Shown piece by piece: positions 25,498-34,718 of a stretch of DNA of 39,462 bases. The notes below the pieces were generated by a model. The model was not told the DNA's origin. It saw nothing but the letters and a program-made list of their open reading frames with translations, and searched no databases. Source of the DNA: Eubacterium sp. (GTDB taxonomy: Bacteria > Bacillota > Clostridia > Lachnospirales > Lachnospiraceae). The stretch spans positions 1 to 39,462 of the forward strand of contig JAAWJJ010000031.1 in the NCBI GenBank assembly GCA_022796875.1, read 5' to 3'. Both the position numbers and the translations under genes were made by a program. Numbering within the stretch: the stretch's first letter is position 1; each line of letters opens with the position of its first letter.

Positions 25498-26916
25498 TTA
25501 ATCTACGGTTACTTTAAATATTTCAAAATCATCCCAGTCCGCATCTCCGGTCGGACGGATATTCGGCAGCGTTGTGGATACTCTGGTAATATTCATTAAA
25601 TGATAATATTCCAGGTTTTCGGAAATACTGTTGTTTCCCCATGAGCCGCAGCCGATCGTAATCGTTGCTGGCACCGCGTTATCAAACCCGCGGGTATGCT
25701 GGTTGATATGGAAACGGCCTACCGGGATACGTTTTGCCACGCTCTCAATGTGTTCCTGGTTATACGACCAGATCGCGCTGCTGTGCCCTGCGCCTTCATA
25801 TTCCAGATTCGCAAGGGCGATATCAACCGCCTCTTCAAAGTTTTTGTATGTCGTATAGCGGATAATCGGACACAAAATTTCTTTGCAAAGAAGCGATTCC
25901 GTTCCTTTCGCCTGATTTTTCAGTACGATAACCGGATATTTCTCATCAATTTCCAGACCAATCATTTCCCCGAGCATTTTCGGCGTTCTCCCTACTACTT
26001 TGCGGTTGATCGCGCCGGTTTGCGGATCCGGAAAAATCAGGTGTTCCAGTTTCTTGATTGTTTCCGGGTCTTCGATCAGGTATGCGCCGGCTTTTACGGC
26101 TGCCGTTTTGTAAACTTCCTCTTTCTCTTCCGGGATGATCACGGTCTGATCGCCGGTACACGGAACGCCAACGTCAAACGCGCGGTTGCCGATCGTCATA
26201 GACGCAATCTTATCATAATCGTCGTAATCGTCTACAATATCCTGGCAGTTTCCCTGTCCCACGCCGAATGCCGGACGTCCTGCAGAATATACTGATTTGA
26301 CCATTGCGGCGCCTCCGGTTGCAATATTTACGTCGCACTGCGCCAGCATTTCATTCGTGGCGTCGATAGACGCCCATTCCGAATCAATGCCCTGAACCAG
26401 GTCAACCGGAGCGCCGATTTCCGCCAGGGCATCGCGCATCATATCGACTGTCGCCATAGAAGCGGCCGCTGAGGCCGGATGCGGCGCGATAATGACCGCA
26501 TTGCGGCATTTTAATGCCATCATGGCGTTTCCTACCGCTGTGGCAATCGGGTTGGTACTCGGCATAACGCAGCCGATCACTCCCATCGGTTTCGCCATTT
26601 TGCGTACGCCCGGTTCTGCCGGATCCTGCGGCAGATAGCCGACGCTCGGTTTTCCTTTCATATAATTCCATTGCTTTAACGCAACGGTTTTTAACTTCAG
26701 CACTTTCCCCTGTACGTTTCCCATCTGAGTTTCGCCGATCGCACCGCCTGCAAGCTGCTTTCCGTTGAAATAGATTTTCATTCCGATCGCACGGACTACC
26801 TCGTCTACGCTGCGCTGATCCTGGTAATCGGTTTCAAATTTCTTCTGTGCGGCGGACGCCGTTTTTACAAGTCCGGCCATATATTCCCTGATTTCTTCCA
26901 AGCTTTTCTTCGCCAC
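25498..26916 (-). CDS. CoA-acylating aldehyde dehydrogenase
   Basis: 472 residues of the AdhE N-domain/SucD type, which turn an aldehyde, CoA and NAD into acyl-CoA and NADH. Visible features are GCVMPSTNPIATAVGNAMMA (115-134), the cofactor region GAPVDLVQG, the catalytic Cys253 in VGVPCTGDQTVI, and the C-terminal TIGCGSWGNNSISENLEYYH, a hallmark of acylating rather than hydrolytic enzymes. AdhE itself usually reads CASEQS at the nucleophile, so this is a divergent clade. It starts with GTG after GGAGG. It is the last gene of the operon; its acyl-CoA product fits the acyltransferase and kinase at the other end. Confidence 0.9.
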   Translation of the reverse strand: MAKKSLEEIREYMAGLVKTASAAQKKFETDYQDQRSVDEVVRAIGMKIYFNGKQLAGGAIGETQMGNVQGKVLKLKTVALKQWNYMKGKPSVGYLPQDPAEPGVRKMAKPMGVIGCVMPSTNPIATAVGNAMMALKCRNAVIIAPHPASAAASMATVDMMRDALAEIGAPVDLVQGIDSEWASIDATNEMLAQCDVNIATGGAAMVKSVYSAGRPAFGVGQGNCQDIVDDYDDYDKIASMTIGNRAFDVGVPCTGDQTVIIPEEKEEVYKTAAVKAGAYLIEDPETIKKLEHLIFPDPQTGAINRKVVGRTPKMLGEMIGLEIDEKYPVIVLKNQAKGTESLLCKEILCPIIRYTTYKNFEEAVDIALANLEYEGAGHSSAIWSYNQEHIESVAKRIPVGRFHINQHTRGFDNAVPATITIGCGSWGNNSISENLEYYHLMNITRVSTTLPNIRPTGDADWDDFEIFKVTVD

Positions 26917-26995
26917 TTTTCATTCCTCCATTTTGCGTTTTATATCTGTGCTGTTCTGCTTTCAATCTGTATCATTCCGTGTTCTTCTTACACTG

Positions 26996-28150
26996 TTATC
27001 CCTCATAAATACGGTCGATCAGCATTTTCAGGTCGTCTTCCGTCACATCGAACGGCGTCGTCGCGTTCGGTTCTACCACACGCCCGTGGATTCCCGGAAT
27101 CAGCGTATACATCGTTTCCGGCTCCCAGCCGAGTTCTTTTGCCGTCACAAGGCCGATCTTTCTGGAAATATTTTTAAAGAACATATTTAGTTTTTCACCC
27201 AGATCCGCCGCGTTTTCATCAATACCGCAGGCATTTGCAATTTTCTTCATCTCTTCCGGCATTTTTTTCGCAAAATATTTGCAAAATTCCGGTATTACTA
27301 CGGAACAGCACTGTCCATGCGGAGTATGGTATACCGCGCCGATAAAATGCGCCAGATGATGGCCTACGTGGATCATCGAATCATTGAAAGCCAACGCCGC
27401 GTACGAACTTGCAAAAGACAGTTCTTCAATAGCCGCTTTTTTAGCGTCGCCCTGTCCGTTTACCGCATTATCATAGTTGGCCACGGCAATTTTTAACGCC
27501 GCCAGAGCCATAATTTCGGAATTCGGATTCCGGTAGGTGGAAGTAACGGTTTCACAGCAATGAAGCATAATATCCATTACGCAGCATGCCATAACTTTCT
27601 GCGGCAGCCCATAAGAAAACGTCGGATCCATAACCGCAAGGTCCGCCTGCAGTTTCGGATTCAGGATCGCCGGTTTTTTCCCGCTTCCGGTATCGGAAAT
27701 TACGGCCGCAATGGATACTTCCGCGCCGGTTCCGATCGTTGTCGCCAAAAGGATCATCGGATCTCCGTTTTCCATCGGGGTACGTCCGTAATATTTGCTG
27801 ATCGGCCCTTCGTTTTTCGACAGGCACTTAACCCCTTTCGCAAGATCCAGCGCCGAACCGCCGCCGAATCCGAGGATGCCTCTGCAGCCTGCCGCTTTAT
27901 ATTTTTCCCCTGCTTCGTTGATCGCCACATCCGTCGGATCCGGCATGACGTTGTCATAAACTTTCATCTCAATTCCCGCTTCTTCCATAGATGCAAATAC
28001 GCCTTTATGCAATCCCAGCTTCTCAATACCCGGATCCAATACTACAAATACTTTTTTACAGCCTAATTCCTGAAATTTTGCGGCCGCTTCCAAAGCGGTG
28101 CCTACTCCAAAACGAAACGGTGTTTTGGCACTGATTGTAAAACTCTTCAT
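26996..28150 (-). CDS. Iron-containing alcohol dehydrogenase
   Basis: 384-residue group III alcohol dehydrogenase. The NAD-binding GGGSALDLAKG is at 96-106. Metal ligands are expected at Asp193 and His197 in VMDIMLHCCE and in HVGHHLAH and HTPHG (261-279). The ATG follows AGGAGG. With the acylating aldehyde dehydrogenase it forms an alcohol-aldehyde-acyl-CoA pair, either oxidising a substrate alcohol or disposing of NADH by reducing an aldehyde. Substrate range cannot be told from the motifs. Confidence 0.93.
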   Translation of the reverse strand: MKSFTISAKTPFRFGVGTALEAAAKFQELGCKKVFVVLDPGIEKLGLHKGVFASMEEAGIEMKVYDNVMPDPTDVAINEAGEKYKAAGCRGILGFGGGSALDLAKGVKCLSKNEGPISKYYGRTPMENGDPMILLATTIGTGAEVSIAAVISDTGSGKKPAILNPKLQADLAVMDPTFSYGLPQKVMACCVMDIMLHCCETVTSTYRNPNSEIMALAALKIAVANYDNAVNGQGDAKKAAIEELSFASSYAALAFNDSMIHVGHHLAHFIGAVYHTPHGQCCSVVIPEFCKYFAKKMPEEMKKIANACGIDENAADLGEKLNMFFKNISRKIGLVTAKELGWEPETMYTLIPGIHGRVVEPNATTPFDVTEDDLKMLIDRIYEG

Positions 28151-28198
28151 AACTAATATACCTCCTGTTATTATCTGATTTTTTTATCCTGCTGTTTT

Positions 28199-29452
28199 CT
28201 AATTTTTCTGCTGCCGCAGAATTTTCTGATACGGCGATGCCACGATTGCTACCAGTATTAAGATCAGCGATACGCCGGATAACACTGCAAGAATCACAAA
28301 TGCATTTACATAACTTCCGGTCGCGTTTACAATGCCGGAAATAAGCGGAGAAGCCAGCGCTTTCCCCAGGTACAGAGCCGCCACGAACCAGGATACGATC
28401 TTTGCATATTCTTTTGGCCCGAACGATTCCGTACATAAAGTCGCCGGCACCGACGTTGTAAGCGGATAGGAAAAACCTACAAACAATACCGCCAGGATAA
28501 TAAAGGACGTCATCTGGTTTGCCGGCCAGAAAATCGCAAATACCATACCGATAATGTAGCATACGTTAATAATCGTCATGAAAACCTTATTGCCCAGTTT
28601 GTTTGCCACCTGACCGAGAATAATCGTCGCCACGCAGCCGATTGCCGACCAGATGCTGACCCATGTCGACGCCGCGCCGCCGTCCATTCCGAAACTCCTC
28701 CAGTAAGACGTTGCGAAAGTCTGGAATCCGGTAATCAACGGGCCGCAGCAGATAATTGCGATCATGCATAGCCAGAAAGAAGCGCTTTTCAGTGCGCTGC
28801 CAAACGGTACGCCCGGAAGTTCGCCTGCCGTCGCCGTCTGTTGCTGCGCTTTCTCCCATCCAAGGGCCTTTTGCCCCACTTTGGCCGGATCACGGATCAG
28901 AAGCAAGTTGGCAAGTCCCGGAATGACTACTGCGCATACCAGAATCACGAGATAAGCCGTCGTTACACCGGCGCGTTCGCATAAGGTACCGGCAATCATC
29001 TGGAAAACTGCCGCGCCAAAAGCGCCGCCGCCCAAAACAACCCCCAGTACGGAAGAACGTTTTTCAATAAACCAGTTGGAAACGATGATCGAACAGGTAG
29101 CCGTCGTACCCCAGCTCAAGAAAAACCCGCCTGCAATGCCGTGAATCGCCAGCATTGCCATATTCTGTGCAAAAGCGCTCATTAAAAAATACGGAAATGC
29201 CAGAATCAGACAAATCCCCAGCGTTCCTTTCGGCCCCAGCTTTGCATTTACTTTCGGAATAATAAAACTTGCCACAAACGCCGCCAGAGTTGCAATCGTT
29301 ACAACAAGCGATACCGTCCCGATCGGCTGGTTAATCTTTTCCGCCAGATACGGCAGGAACACGCCGATCGTAGAGGCAACTCCCAGATTGACAAAGATAC
29401 ACAAAAACGCGCCGACCGCCGATTTGTAACCTCCAAATTTCTTAGTTTCCAT
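28199..29452 (-). CDS. MFS transporter, OFA-like
   Basis: 417 residues with 12 predicted membrane helices in two halves. A large cytoplasmic loop (about 195-220) joins helices 6 and 7, and a basic loop lies after helix 2. GVFLPYLAEKINQPIG after helix 1 and the GGGAFGAAVFQ helix resemble the oxalate/formate antiporter-like branch that moves small carboxylates. The ATG follows AAAGGGGG. In the middle of the catabolic operon it most likely imports the substrate or exports the acid product. Confidence 0.88.
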   Translation of the reverse strand: METKKFGGYKSAVGAFLCIFVNLGVASTIGVFLPYLAEKINQPIGTVSLVVTIATLAAFVASFIIPKVNAKLGPKGTLGICLILAFPYFLMSAFAQNMAMLAIHGIAGGFFLSWGTTATCSIIVSNWFIEKRSSVLGVVLGGGAFGAAVFQMIAGTLCERAGVTTAYLVILVCAVVIPGLANLLLIRDPAKVGQKALGWEKAQQQTATAGELPGVPFGSALKSASFWLCMIAIICCGPLITGFQTFATSYWRSFGMDGGAASTWVSIWSAIGCVATIILGQVANKLGNKVFMTIINVCYIIGMVFAIFWPANQMTSFIILAVLFVGFSYPLTTSVPATLCTESFGPKEYAKIVSWFVAALYLGKALASPLISGIVNATGSYVNAFVILAVLSGVSLILILVAIVASPYQKILRQQKN

Positions 29453-29484
29453 AGTATATCCCCCTTTGTTTATTTTTGCAGGTA

Positions 29485-31454
29485 TTAAATATACCTGGCA
29501 ATTTCATAAGCGTCCCATACGGCAGACATGATATTTGCCACTTTTTTGCCGTCGCCCAGTTCATAGACCAGTTTTCCGCAGGAAGCCGTTTCCCTGTACA
29601 GTAATTTGTCTGCCCGGAATCCGATTGCAAATACAACGGTGTCTGCCTGCAGCGTTTCTTTTCCGTCTTTGCCGGAAATCACCGCACCCGTTTCGTTGAC
29701 TTCTTCTATGCGACATTCCGTGCGGATCGTAATTTCATCCCGTTTCAGCAAATCTTTTAACATCATGGCGTTTGGAACCGGAATCGGCACTCCTGCCGAA
29801 AGGATCTGAGGCAGCGCCTCTACAATCGTGATCTCTTTCCCCTGTTTTTTCAGATGCAATGCCAGTTCGCAGCCTACCAGGCCACCCCCGACGATTACCA
29901 CGTTCTGCCCGATCTCTTTTTTCCCCAGCAGCGCCTCTACGCAGTCTATGGATTTTTCCAGGCGGCTACCCGGGATTTCCGGTACGATCGGCGTGGAACC
30001 TGCGGCGATCATAACGACATCGGCATCACTTTCCGCAATCATCTGTGCCGTTGCTTCTGTATTAAGGCGAATATCTACGTCAAGGTTTTTGAGCGTATGC
30101 TCATACCAGGCCACCAGTTTGCGATCGTCTGTTTTAAACTCCGGAGATCCTGCCGGCAGCATATTCCCGCCAAGTTTTCCCGCCTTTTCGATTAACGTTA
30201 CGTTATGCCCGCGCAATTTTGCCACTCTTGCAGCCTCCATACCGCCAACGCCGCCGCCGACTACCAGCACGTTTTTTCTTACTAACGCCGGGGTTAGTTC
30301 CATCTGACACTCCCGAAGCGCCGCCGCGTTTACGGCGCATCCCATCGGCTTACCGGCAAAGATACGCGCCAGGCATCCCATGTGGCATCCCAGGCACGGA
30401 CGGATATCTTCCTCTTTCCCCGTCAGTACTTTATTGCAGTAATCTGCGTCGGCGATCAGCGTCCTGCCGATTGCAATTCCGTCGGCCATCCTTTTTCCAG
30501 CGCTTCTTCCGCCATTTCTGCCTCTTCCATACGGCCCGCCACAATAACCGGAATTGTGCAGGCTTTTTTCGCGGCTGCCCCGGCTTCCATATTTAAACCT
30601 TTCGGTTGGTACATCGGAGGATGTACCCAATAAAACGAATCGTATACGCCCGCATCGACGCTGATAGCGTCTACGCCTGCTTCTTCCAGAATCTTACAGA
30701 TCTCCATGCCCTCTTCCAGAGTACGGCCCACTTCGCCGGAGCCGTCAAGGCTGGCCTGGTTAAATCCTTTTATGTAGGTTTTCATACCCAGCCGGACCGT
30801 AACCGGATAGTCTGCGCCGCACTTTTCTTTGATTGCGGCAATGGATTCCGTTGCGATTCTCAGCCGGTTTCTTAAAGAACCGCCGTATTCGTCCGTTCTG
30901 CGGTTCATAAATTCCATGGCAAACTGATCCAGAAGATATCCTTCATGTATCGCATGAAGTTCCACGCCGTCAAATCCCGCCTACTTTGCCGTCAGGGCCG
31001 CCGCCGCTTCCTGTTCGATTTTTAATTTGATTTCTTCTTTTGTCAGCGCGCGGCAAGTGACTGCCGGATTGAATGTATACGGTAATTCGGAAGGCGAACT
31101 CTGTAAGCCGTTACGCCCGGTCCCCAGGCTGATCTGAATGAAAACTTTCGCTCCGTGCGCATGAATCCGTTCGCACATCGGCGTCGCCGTTTCCATAAAC
31201 TTTGTGGGGCTTACATTTGCATTCACATTTTTTCCTGCCGGAATCGGGTCGATTTTGGTATCCGAAAATGTAACGCCGGTAAAAATCGCGCCTACGCCGC
31301 CTTTCGCCCGTTCTACATAGTACTCGATCGCTTTTTCACTGAACTCCCCCTGCGGCCCGCACTGGCCGGTTCCTCCCATTGGAGCCATGAAATAGCGGTT
31401 TTTTATTTCCACGTTTCCAATTTTCATTGGCTTAAATAAATTTTTATATTTCAC
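29485..31454 (-). pseudogene. 2-enoate reductase-like flavoenzyme, stop codon plus frameshift
   Basis: Reconstructed as about 656 residues of the NADH:flavin oxidoreductase/2,4-dienoyl-CoA reductase type. It has an FMN barrel (KNRYFMAPMGG near the start), a 4Fe-4S motif CLGCHMGC with a fourth Cys 12 residues on, and two dinucleotide folds (VVGGGVGGMEAA and VIVGGGLVGCELA). The GTG start at 31454 has AGGAAGAG upstream. The frame is broken by a TAG at 30981-30983, where a CAG (Gln) would fit KQAGFDGVEL. It breaks again by one lost base near 30486-30490, between EEALEKG and MADGIAIGR. All domains are otherwise recognisable. It probably reduced an alpha,beta-unsaturated acid or ketone in the operon; now likely inactive, unless the lesions are assembly errors. 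Confidence 0.85.
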
Positions 31455-31552
31455 TTTTTCTCTTCCTTTCTGCCGGCTCCGTCGCTTCTGTCGTTTTTTC
31501 GCGCCGGACTTCTCTCATTTCCCCCTGCGGCTGCCGCCATACGCCGCGCCGT

Positions 31553-32455
31553 TCAACCGTTAATCATGGAAGCGCAAAATGCAATGGATAACACTTTGTT
31601 TTTTACGGAGGACGTCCGCGACGTCAAAGCCACCGGACATTTCGCCCCGATAACCGCTCCGCATGCCGTTGTATGCGCAAATTGTTTTAAGGCTTTGTTC
31701 AAAACGTTTCCGCAGACCAGATTCGGAACTACGAGCACATCCGGGTCGCCAGCCACCGGACTGTCGAACCCTTTATACGCCGCCGCTTCCGCATCCATGG
31801 CAATGTCGAAAGAAATCGGGCCGCATACCGTACATTTTCCTAATTCTCCGCGTTCGCACATTTCCTGTATTTCTTTTGCGTCCACGGTATCCGGCTGCTT
31901 TTCCGTCACTTCCTCGTTCGCGCATAACATTGCAATTTTCGGATTTTCATAACCCATCTTCCGAAACGCTTCCACCGTATTTTTGACGATTGCAATTTTC
32001 TGTTCCCTGGTCGGCTGTATATTCATCGCGCAGTCTGTCAGGCCAAATAATTTATGAAATCCCGGCAGGCTGATAACAGACAGGTGCGAAATGCTGTTTC
32101 CGATATTTAAACCGTCTTTTCTGACGACCGGCCGGAGCAGCGCGGAAGAATTGATCTTTCCTTTCATGATGAAATCCGCCTCGCCGGCTTTTACCATCTC
32201 CACTGCTTTTTGTGCGGATTCCTCATCGGATTCGGTTTCCACAATTTCCGGATTCCCCGGTATTTTCCCGATTTCATCCATACACGCTTTTATCCTTTTT
32301 GGATCCCCGATCAGTATCGGCTCGATCAGTCCGTCCTCTACGGCCGTTTTTACAGCTTCCAGCGCATGGGTATCCTGAGCCGCCGCAATTGCCGCTTTTT
32401 TTATTTTTCCTGTTTTTGCTTTCTGCAATAATTCATCTATGGATTTCAGTTCCAT
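31553..32455 (-). CDS. ptb: Phosphate acetyl/butyryltransferase
   Basis: About 300 residues. The start with KSIDELLQKAKTGKIKKAAI and the later INSSALLRPVVRK and MNIQPTREQKIAIVKNT are typical of phosphotransbutyrylases, which swap CoA for phosphate on short acyl groups. The C-terminal PDVLVVPNLVCGNVLNKAL segment also fits. I start at the ATG at 32455 with GAGG upstream; the open frame extends to 32476. It lies between the kinase and the flavoenzyme. The acyl chain used here need not be butyryl, because the pathway begins from an unknown aldehyde. Confidence 0.92.
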   Translation of the reverse strand: MELKSIDELLQKAKTGKIKKAAIAAAQDTHALEAVKTAVEDGLIEPILIGDPKRIKACMDEIGKIPGNPEIVETESDEESAQKAVEMVKAGEADFIMKGKINSSALLRPVVRKDGLNIGNSISHLSVISLPGFHKLFGLTDCAMNIQPTREQKIAIVKNTVEAFRKMGYENPKIAMLCANEEVTEKQPDTVDAKEIQEMCERGELGKCTVCGPISFDIAMDAEAAAYKGFDSPVAGDPDVLVVPNLVCGNVLNKALKQFAHTTACGAVIGAKCPVALTSRTSSVKNKVLSIAFCASMING

Positions 32456-32498
32456 ATCGTTTCCTCGCTTTCCCAAACCTTTACGCTTTTATACGCAT

Positions 32499-33581
32499 TT
32501 ATACGTACTCGATCGGCCTGGCTTCTTTTTTCAAAATACGCAGCGCTCCGTTTACCAGCGCTTCTGCTTCTCCCTCTCCGGCGTATACATAAACCGGGGC
32601 GAAAGACCCTACGTATTCCCGGATGCCGGATACTACCGCATCCGAATAGGCGATGCCGCCGGTAAGGATAATCCCGTCTACCTGGCCTTTTAAAGCCGCC
32701 ACGCAGCCTCCGATTTCCTTGCTGACCTGATAAATAAACGCCCGGAATACCAGATCCGCCTTTTCATTTCCCTCCGCGGCCATTTTTTCTACTTCGCGTA
32801 TGTCCGTCGTTCCCAGATAACCTTTGAATCCGCCGTTCCCGCGAATCATGGCCCGGACTTCTTTTTCCGAATACTTTCCGCTGAAGCATGCGGTAATTAA
32901 CTGCCCCTCAGGAACGCCGCCGGAACGTTCCGGCGAAAACGGCCCGTCGCCGTCCGTACAGTCGTTGACGTCGATGACCCTGCCTTTTCGGTGCGCGCCT
33001 ACGGAAACGCCGCCGCCCATATGGGCAATCACAATGTTGATATCCTCATACGCTTTTCCCAGATCGGCTGCCGCCTGGCGCCCTACCTGTTTATGATTTA
33101 AAACCTGGAAACGCGAAAGACGGGTAAACGCAGGGGTTCCTGACAGTTTCGCTTCTTCGCATAGCTCATCTACATAAGGCGGATCCGTCACATAAATCGG
33201 AATCTCTTTTCCGTCCAACAGGCCGTCCAGGACAGGCAGGACTATTCTGGAACCGTGAATGAAATTTCCGTCCGGCACATAGAGTTTGTAAGCGTCTTCT
33301 CTCATTACTTCGTTCATTTCATATGTACCGCTCACCGTCGCCCTTGTCATACCGCCGCCTCTCATGCCTACAGCGTCAATTTCTTCAAAAGTAATCCTCT
33401 CCGTATCCATCCATTCCCGGATCATGGCGACTCTCATTTCTACCTGCTCCCTGTTTGTCGGAGCTTCTTCCATATCCTGGACCGTGTGGCGTATGGTCTT
33501 TTCCATCAACTGCCCGGCATCTTCAAAAACAGATACTTTGGATGATGTGGCTCCAAGGTTTAAAACCAGAACTTTGTGCAT
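32499..33581 (-). CDS. buk: Butyrate kinase-type acyl kinase
   Basis: 360 residues from the ATG at 33581, placed 12 bases after GGAGG; the open frame continues upstream without support. It belongs to the ASKHA acetate/butyrate kinase group: phosphate-1 loop LNLGATSSKV, central AHMGGGVSVGAHRKGRVID and GDGPFSPERSGG, and adenosine region IILTGGIAYSD. It makes ATP from acyl phosphate and ADP. The phosphate-1 loop reads NLGATSSK where butyrate kinases commonly have NPGSTSTK, so it is a divergent branch. It is first in the operon, with a roughly 100-base AT-rich leader. Confidence 0.93.
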   Translation of the reverse strand: MHKVLVLNLGATSSKVSVFEDAGQLMEKTIRHTVQDMEEAPTNREQVEMRVAMIREWMDTERITFEEIDAVGMRGGGMTRATVSGTYEMNEVMREDAYKLYVPDGNFIHGSRIVLPVLDGLLDGKEIPIYVTDPPYVDELCEEAKLSGTPAFTRLSRFQVLNHKQVGRQAAADLGKAYEDINIVIAHMGGGVSVGAHRKGRVIDVNDCTDGDGPFSPERSGGVPEGQLITACFSGKYSEKEVRAMIRGNGGFKGYLGTTDIREVEKMAAEGNEKADLVFRAFIYQVSKEIGGCVAALKGQVDGIILTGGIAYSDAVVSGIREYVGSFAPVYVYAGEGEAEALVNGALRILKKEARPIEYV

Positions 33582-33684
33582 CTTTGTGAACCTCCTTTGT
33601 TTTCTCAATATTGTTTCTCCTGTGCTTTGTGGTTTCACTATAACAAATCTTCTTTTACCTGTCTTTATCCTTTAGAAACAAATA

Positions 33685-33713
33685 TTTATATTATATATTT
33701 CAATTATTTGCAA
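33685..33713 (-). promoter_or_regulatory. Promoter of the acyl-phosphate operon
   Basis: On the minus strand TTGCAA (33708-33713) and TATAAA (33685-33690) are 17 bases apart in very AT-rich DNA. The 334-base gap between the kinase start (33581) and the VWA stop (33916) holds this promoter, the palindrome at 33759-33780 and the terminator at 33855-33895. Confidence 0.55.
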
Positions 33714-33758
33714 TATAATTTTATATGGTTTTTTAAATGCGTTTTTTTAAAAAATAAA

Positions 33759-33780
33759 CAGTACAGAATTTACTGTACTG
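33759..33780. promoter_or_regulatory. Palindrome upstream of the acyl-phosphate operon
   Basis: CAGTACAG and CTGTACTG form perfect 8-base arms with a 6-base spacer; AATAAA and TTTATT outside extend the symmetry imperfectly. It lies about 45 bases before the -35, a position for an activator. The half-site AGTACAG also occurs in the GntR operator at 22535-22561, in the opposite arrangement. Confidence 0.5.
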
Positions 33781-33854
33781 CCATTTATTATCAAAAATAA
33801 TTCTTTTTCAAATTATTATTAGTGAGATAGGTACTTCCTGTTTCATATATTTTA

Positions 33855-33895
33855 CAAAAACAAACGGGCGGAAAACCCAAAACAGATTTCCCGCC
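33855..33895 (-). terminator. Terminator after the VWA gene
   Basis: On the minus strand GGCGGGAAA and TTTTCCGCC pair (one G-T) around an 11-base loop and are followed by CGTTTGTTTTTG. It lies 21 bases past the VWA stop and separates that operon from the kinase operon. Confidence 0.75.
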
Positions 33896-33915
33896 TGCTT
33901 CCGTCCGCTTTATAT

Positions 33916-34635
33916 TCATTTGCTCGGGAAGTAAAAGTTGCTATTCTTTTTTCTGATATGGTTTTTCACAGGCCGTTTACTTTTTTCCAGATGCTCTGTT
34001 ACCGGCCTGAAAAATTTCGGTATCTTCGCTTCTATCTCTTCTTCGTTACAATCTGCGCTTCTCATACATGACAAAATGTTTCCTGCCGCCTGATAATTTA
34101 ACTGCACGCCCCGGCCGTCGTTCCTATAACTTGCCGCGTGCGATTTGCAGATGCCGATCTTTTCCGCTTCTTCCACCGCGTCGATATTTGCTCCAAGAAA
34201 CAGAAACTGCCAGCCCTTTTCCTGATTCCGCTCAATCATCTGCTTTACCATTTTCACCGAATATTCCTGACTGGCATTTTCCAGTCCGTCCGTAGTAATG
34301 ACAAAAATAACATTCTCCGCTTTCATCTCATCCGGCAGACGTTTTTGAATATTCTCAGTCTTCATTACGGTACTTCCCACAGCGTCCAGCAACGCCGTAC
34401 AGCCTCTTACGTAATAATCCTCCTCCGTCAGCGGTTTCACTGCTTTCATCGGAAACCGGTCGTGTATGATTTCTATCTGATCGTCAAAGAGAACCGTTGT
34501 CACATTCGCCTCTCCCTCTTCATTTTTCTGCTTTAAAAGCATCCCGTTGAAACCGCCGATCGTATCGCTTTCCAGTCCTCCCATGGAACCGCTTCTGTCC
34601 AAAATAAAAACCAGTTCAGTTAATCCTTTTTTCAT
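33916..34635 (-). CDS. von Willebrand factor A domain protein
   Basis: About 240 residues from the ATG at 34635, with AAAGGCAGG upstream. A single VWA domain starts at once. The metal-binding MIDAS is DRSGSM near residue 12, with the further threonine in GCTALLDA and the acidic residue in TTDGLENAS. The C-terminus is basic (KRPVKNHIRKKNS). No signal peptide or membrane helix, so it is cytoplasmic, similar to TerY-like stand-alone VWA proteins. It is last in an operon with a helix-turn-helix-like protein and a flavoenzyme; its partner is unknown. Confidence 0.88.
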   Translation of the reverse strand: MKKGLTELVFILDRSGSMGGLESDTIGGFNGMLLKQKNEEGEANVTTVLFDDQIEIIHDRFPMKAVKPLTEEDYYVRGCTALLDAVGSTVMKTENIQKRLPDEMKAENVIFVITTDGLENASQEYSVKMVKQMIERNQEKGWQFLFLGANIDAVEEAEKIGICKSHAASYRNDGRGVQLNYQAAGNILSCMRSADCNEEEIEAKIPKFFRPVTEHLEKSKRPVKNHIRKKNSNFYFPSK

Positions 34636-34718
34636 ATGCGTTACCTGCCTTTCTTTTGATAAACACATACTACTAAATTCCATAACAGAACCGGTCGCTT
34701 CCAAAGGGACATTTTTTC

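Noticed and set aside
30981..30983. In-frame TAG read as pyrrolysine or another recoded residue.
   Set aside because: A second lesion (frameshift) lies 500 bases on in the same gene, CAG fits the position, and no pyrrolysine genes are in view. A nonsense mutation or sequence error is simpler.
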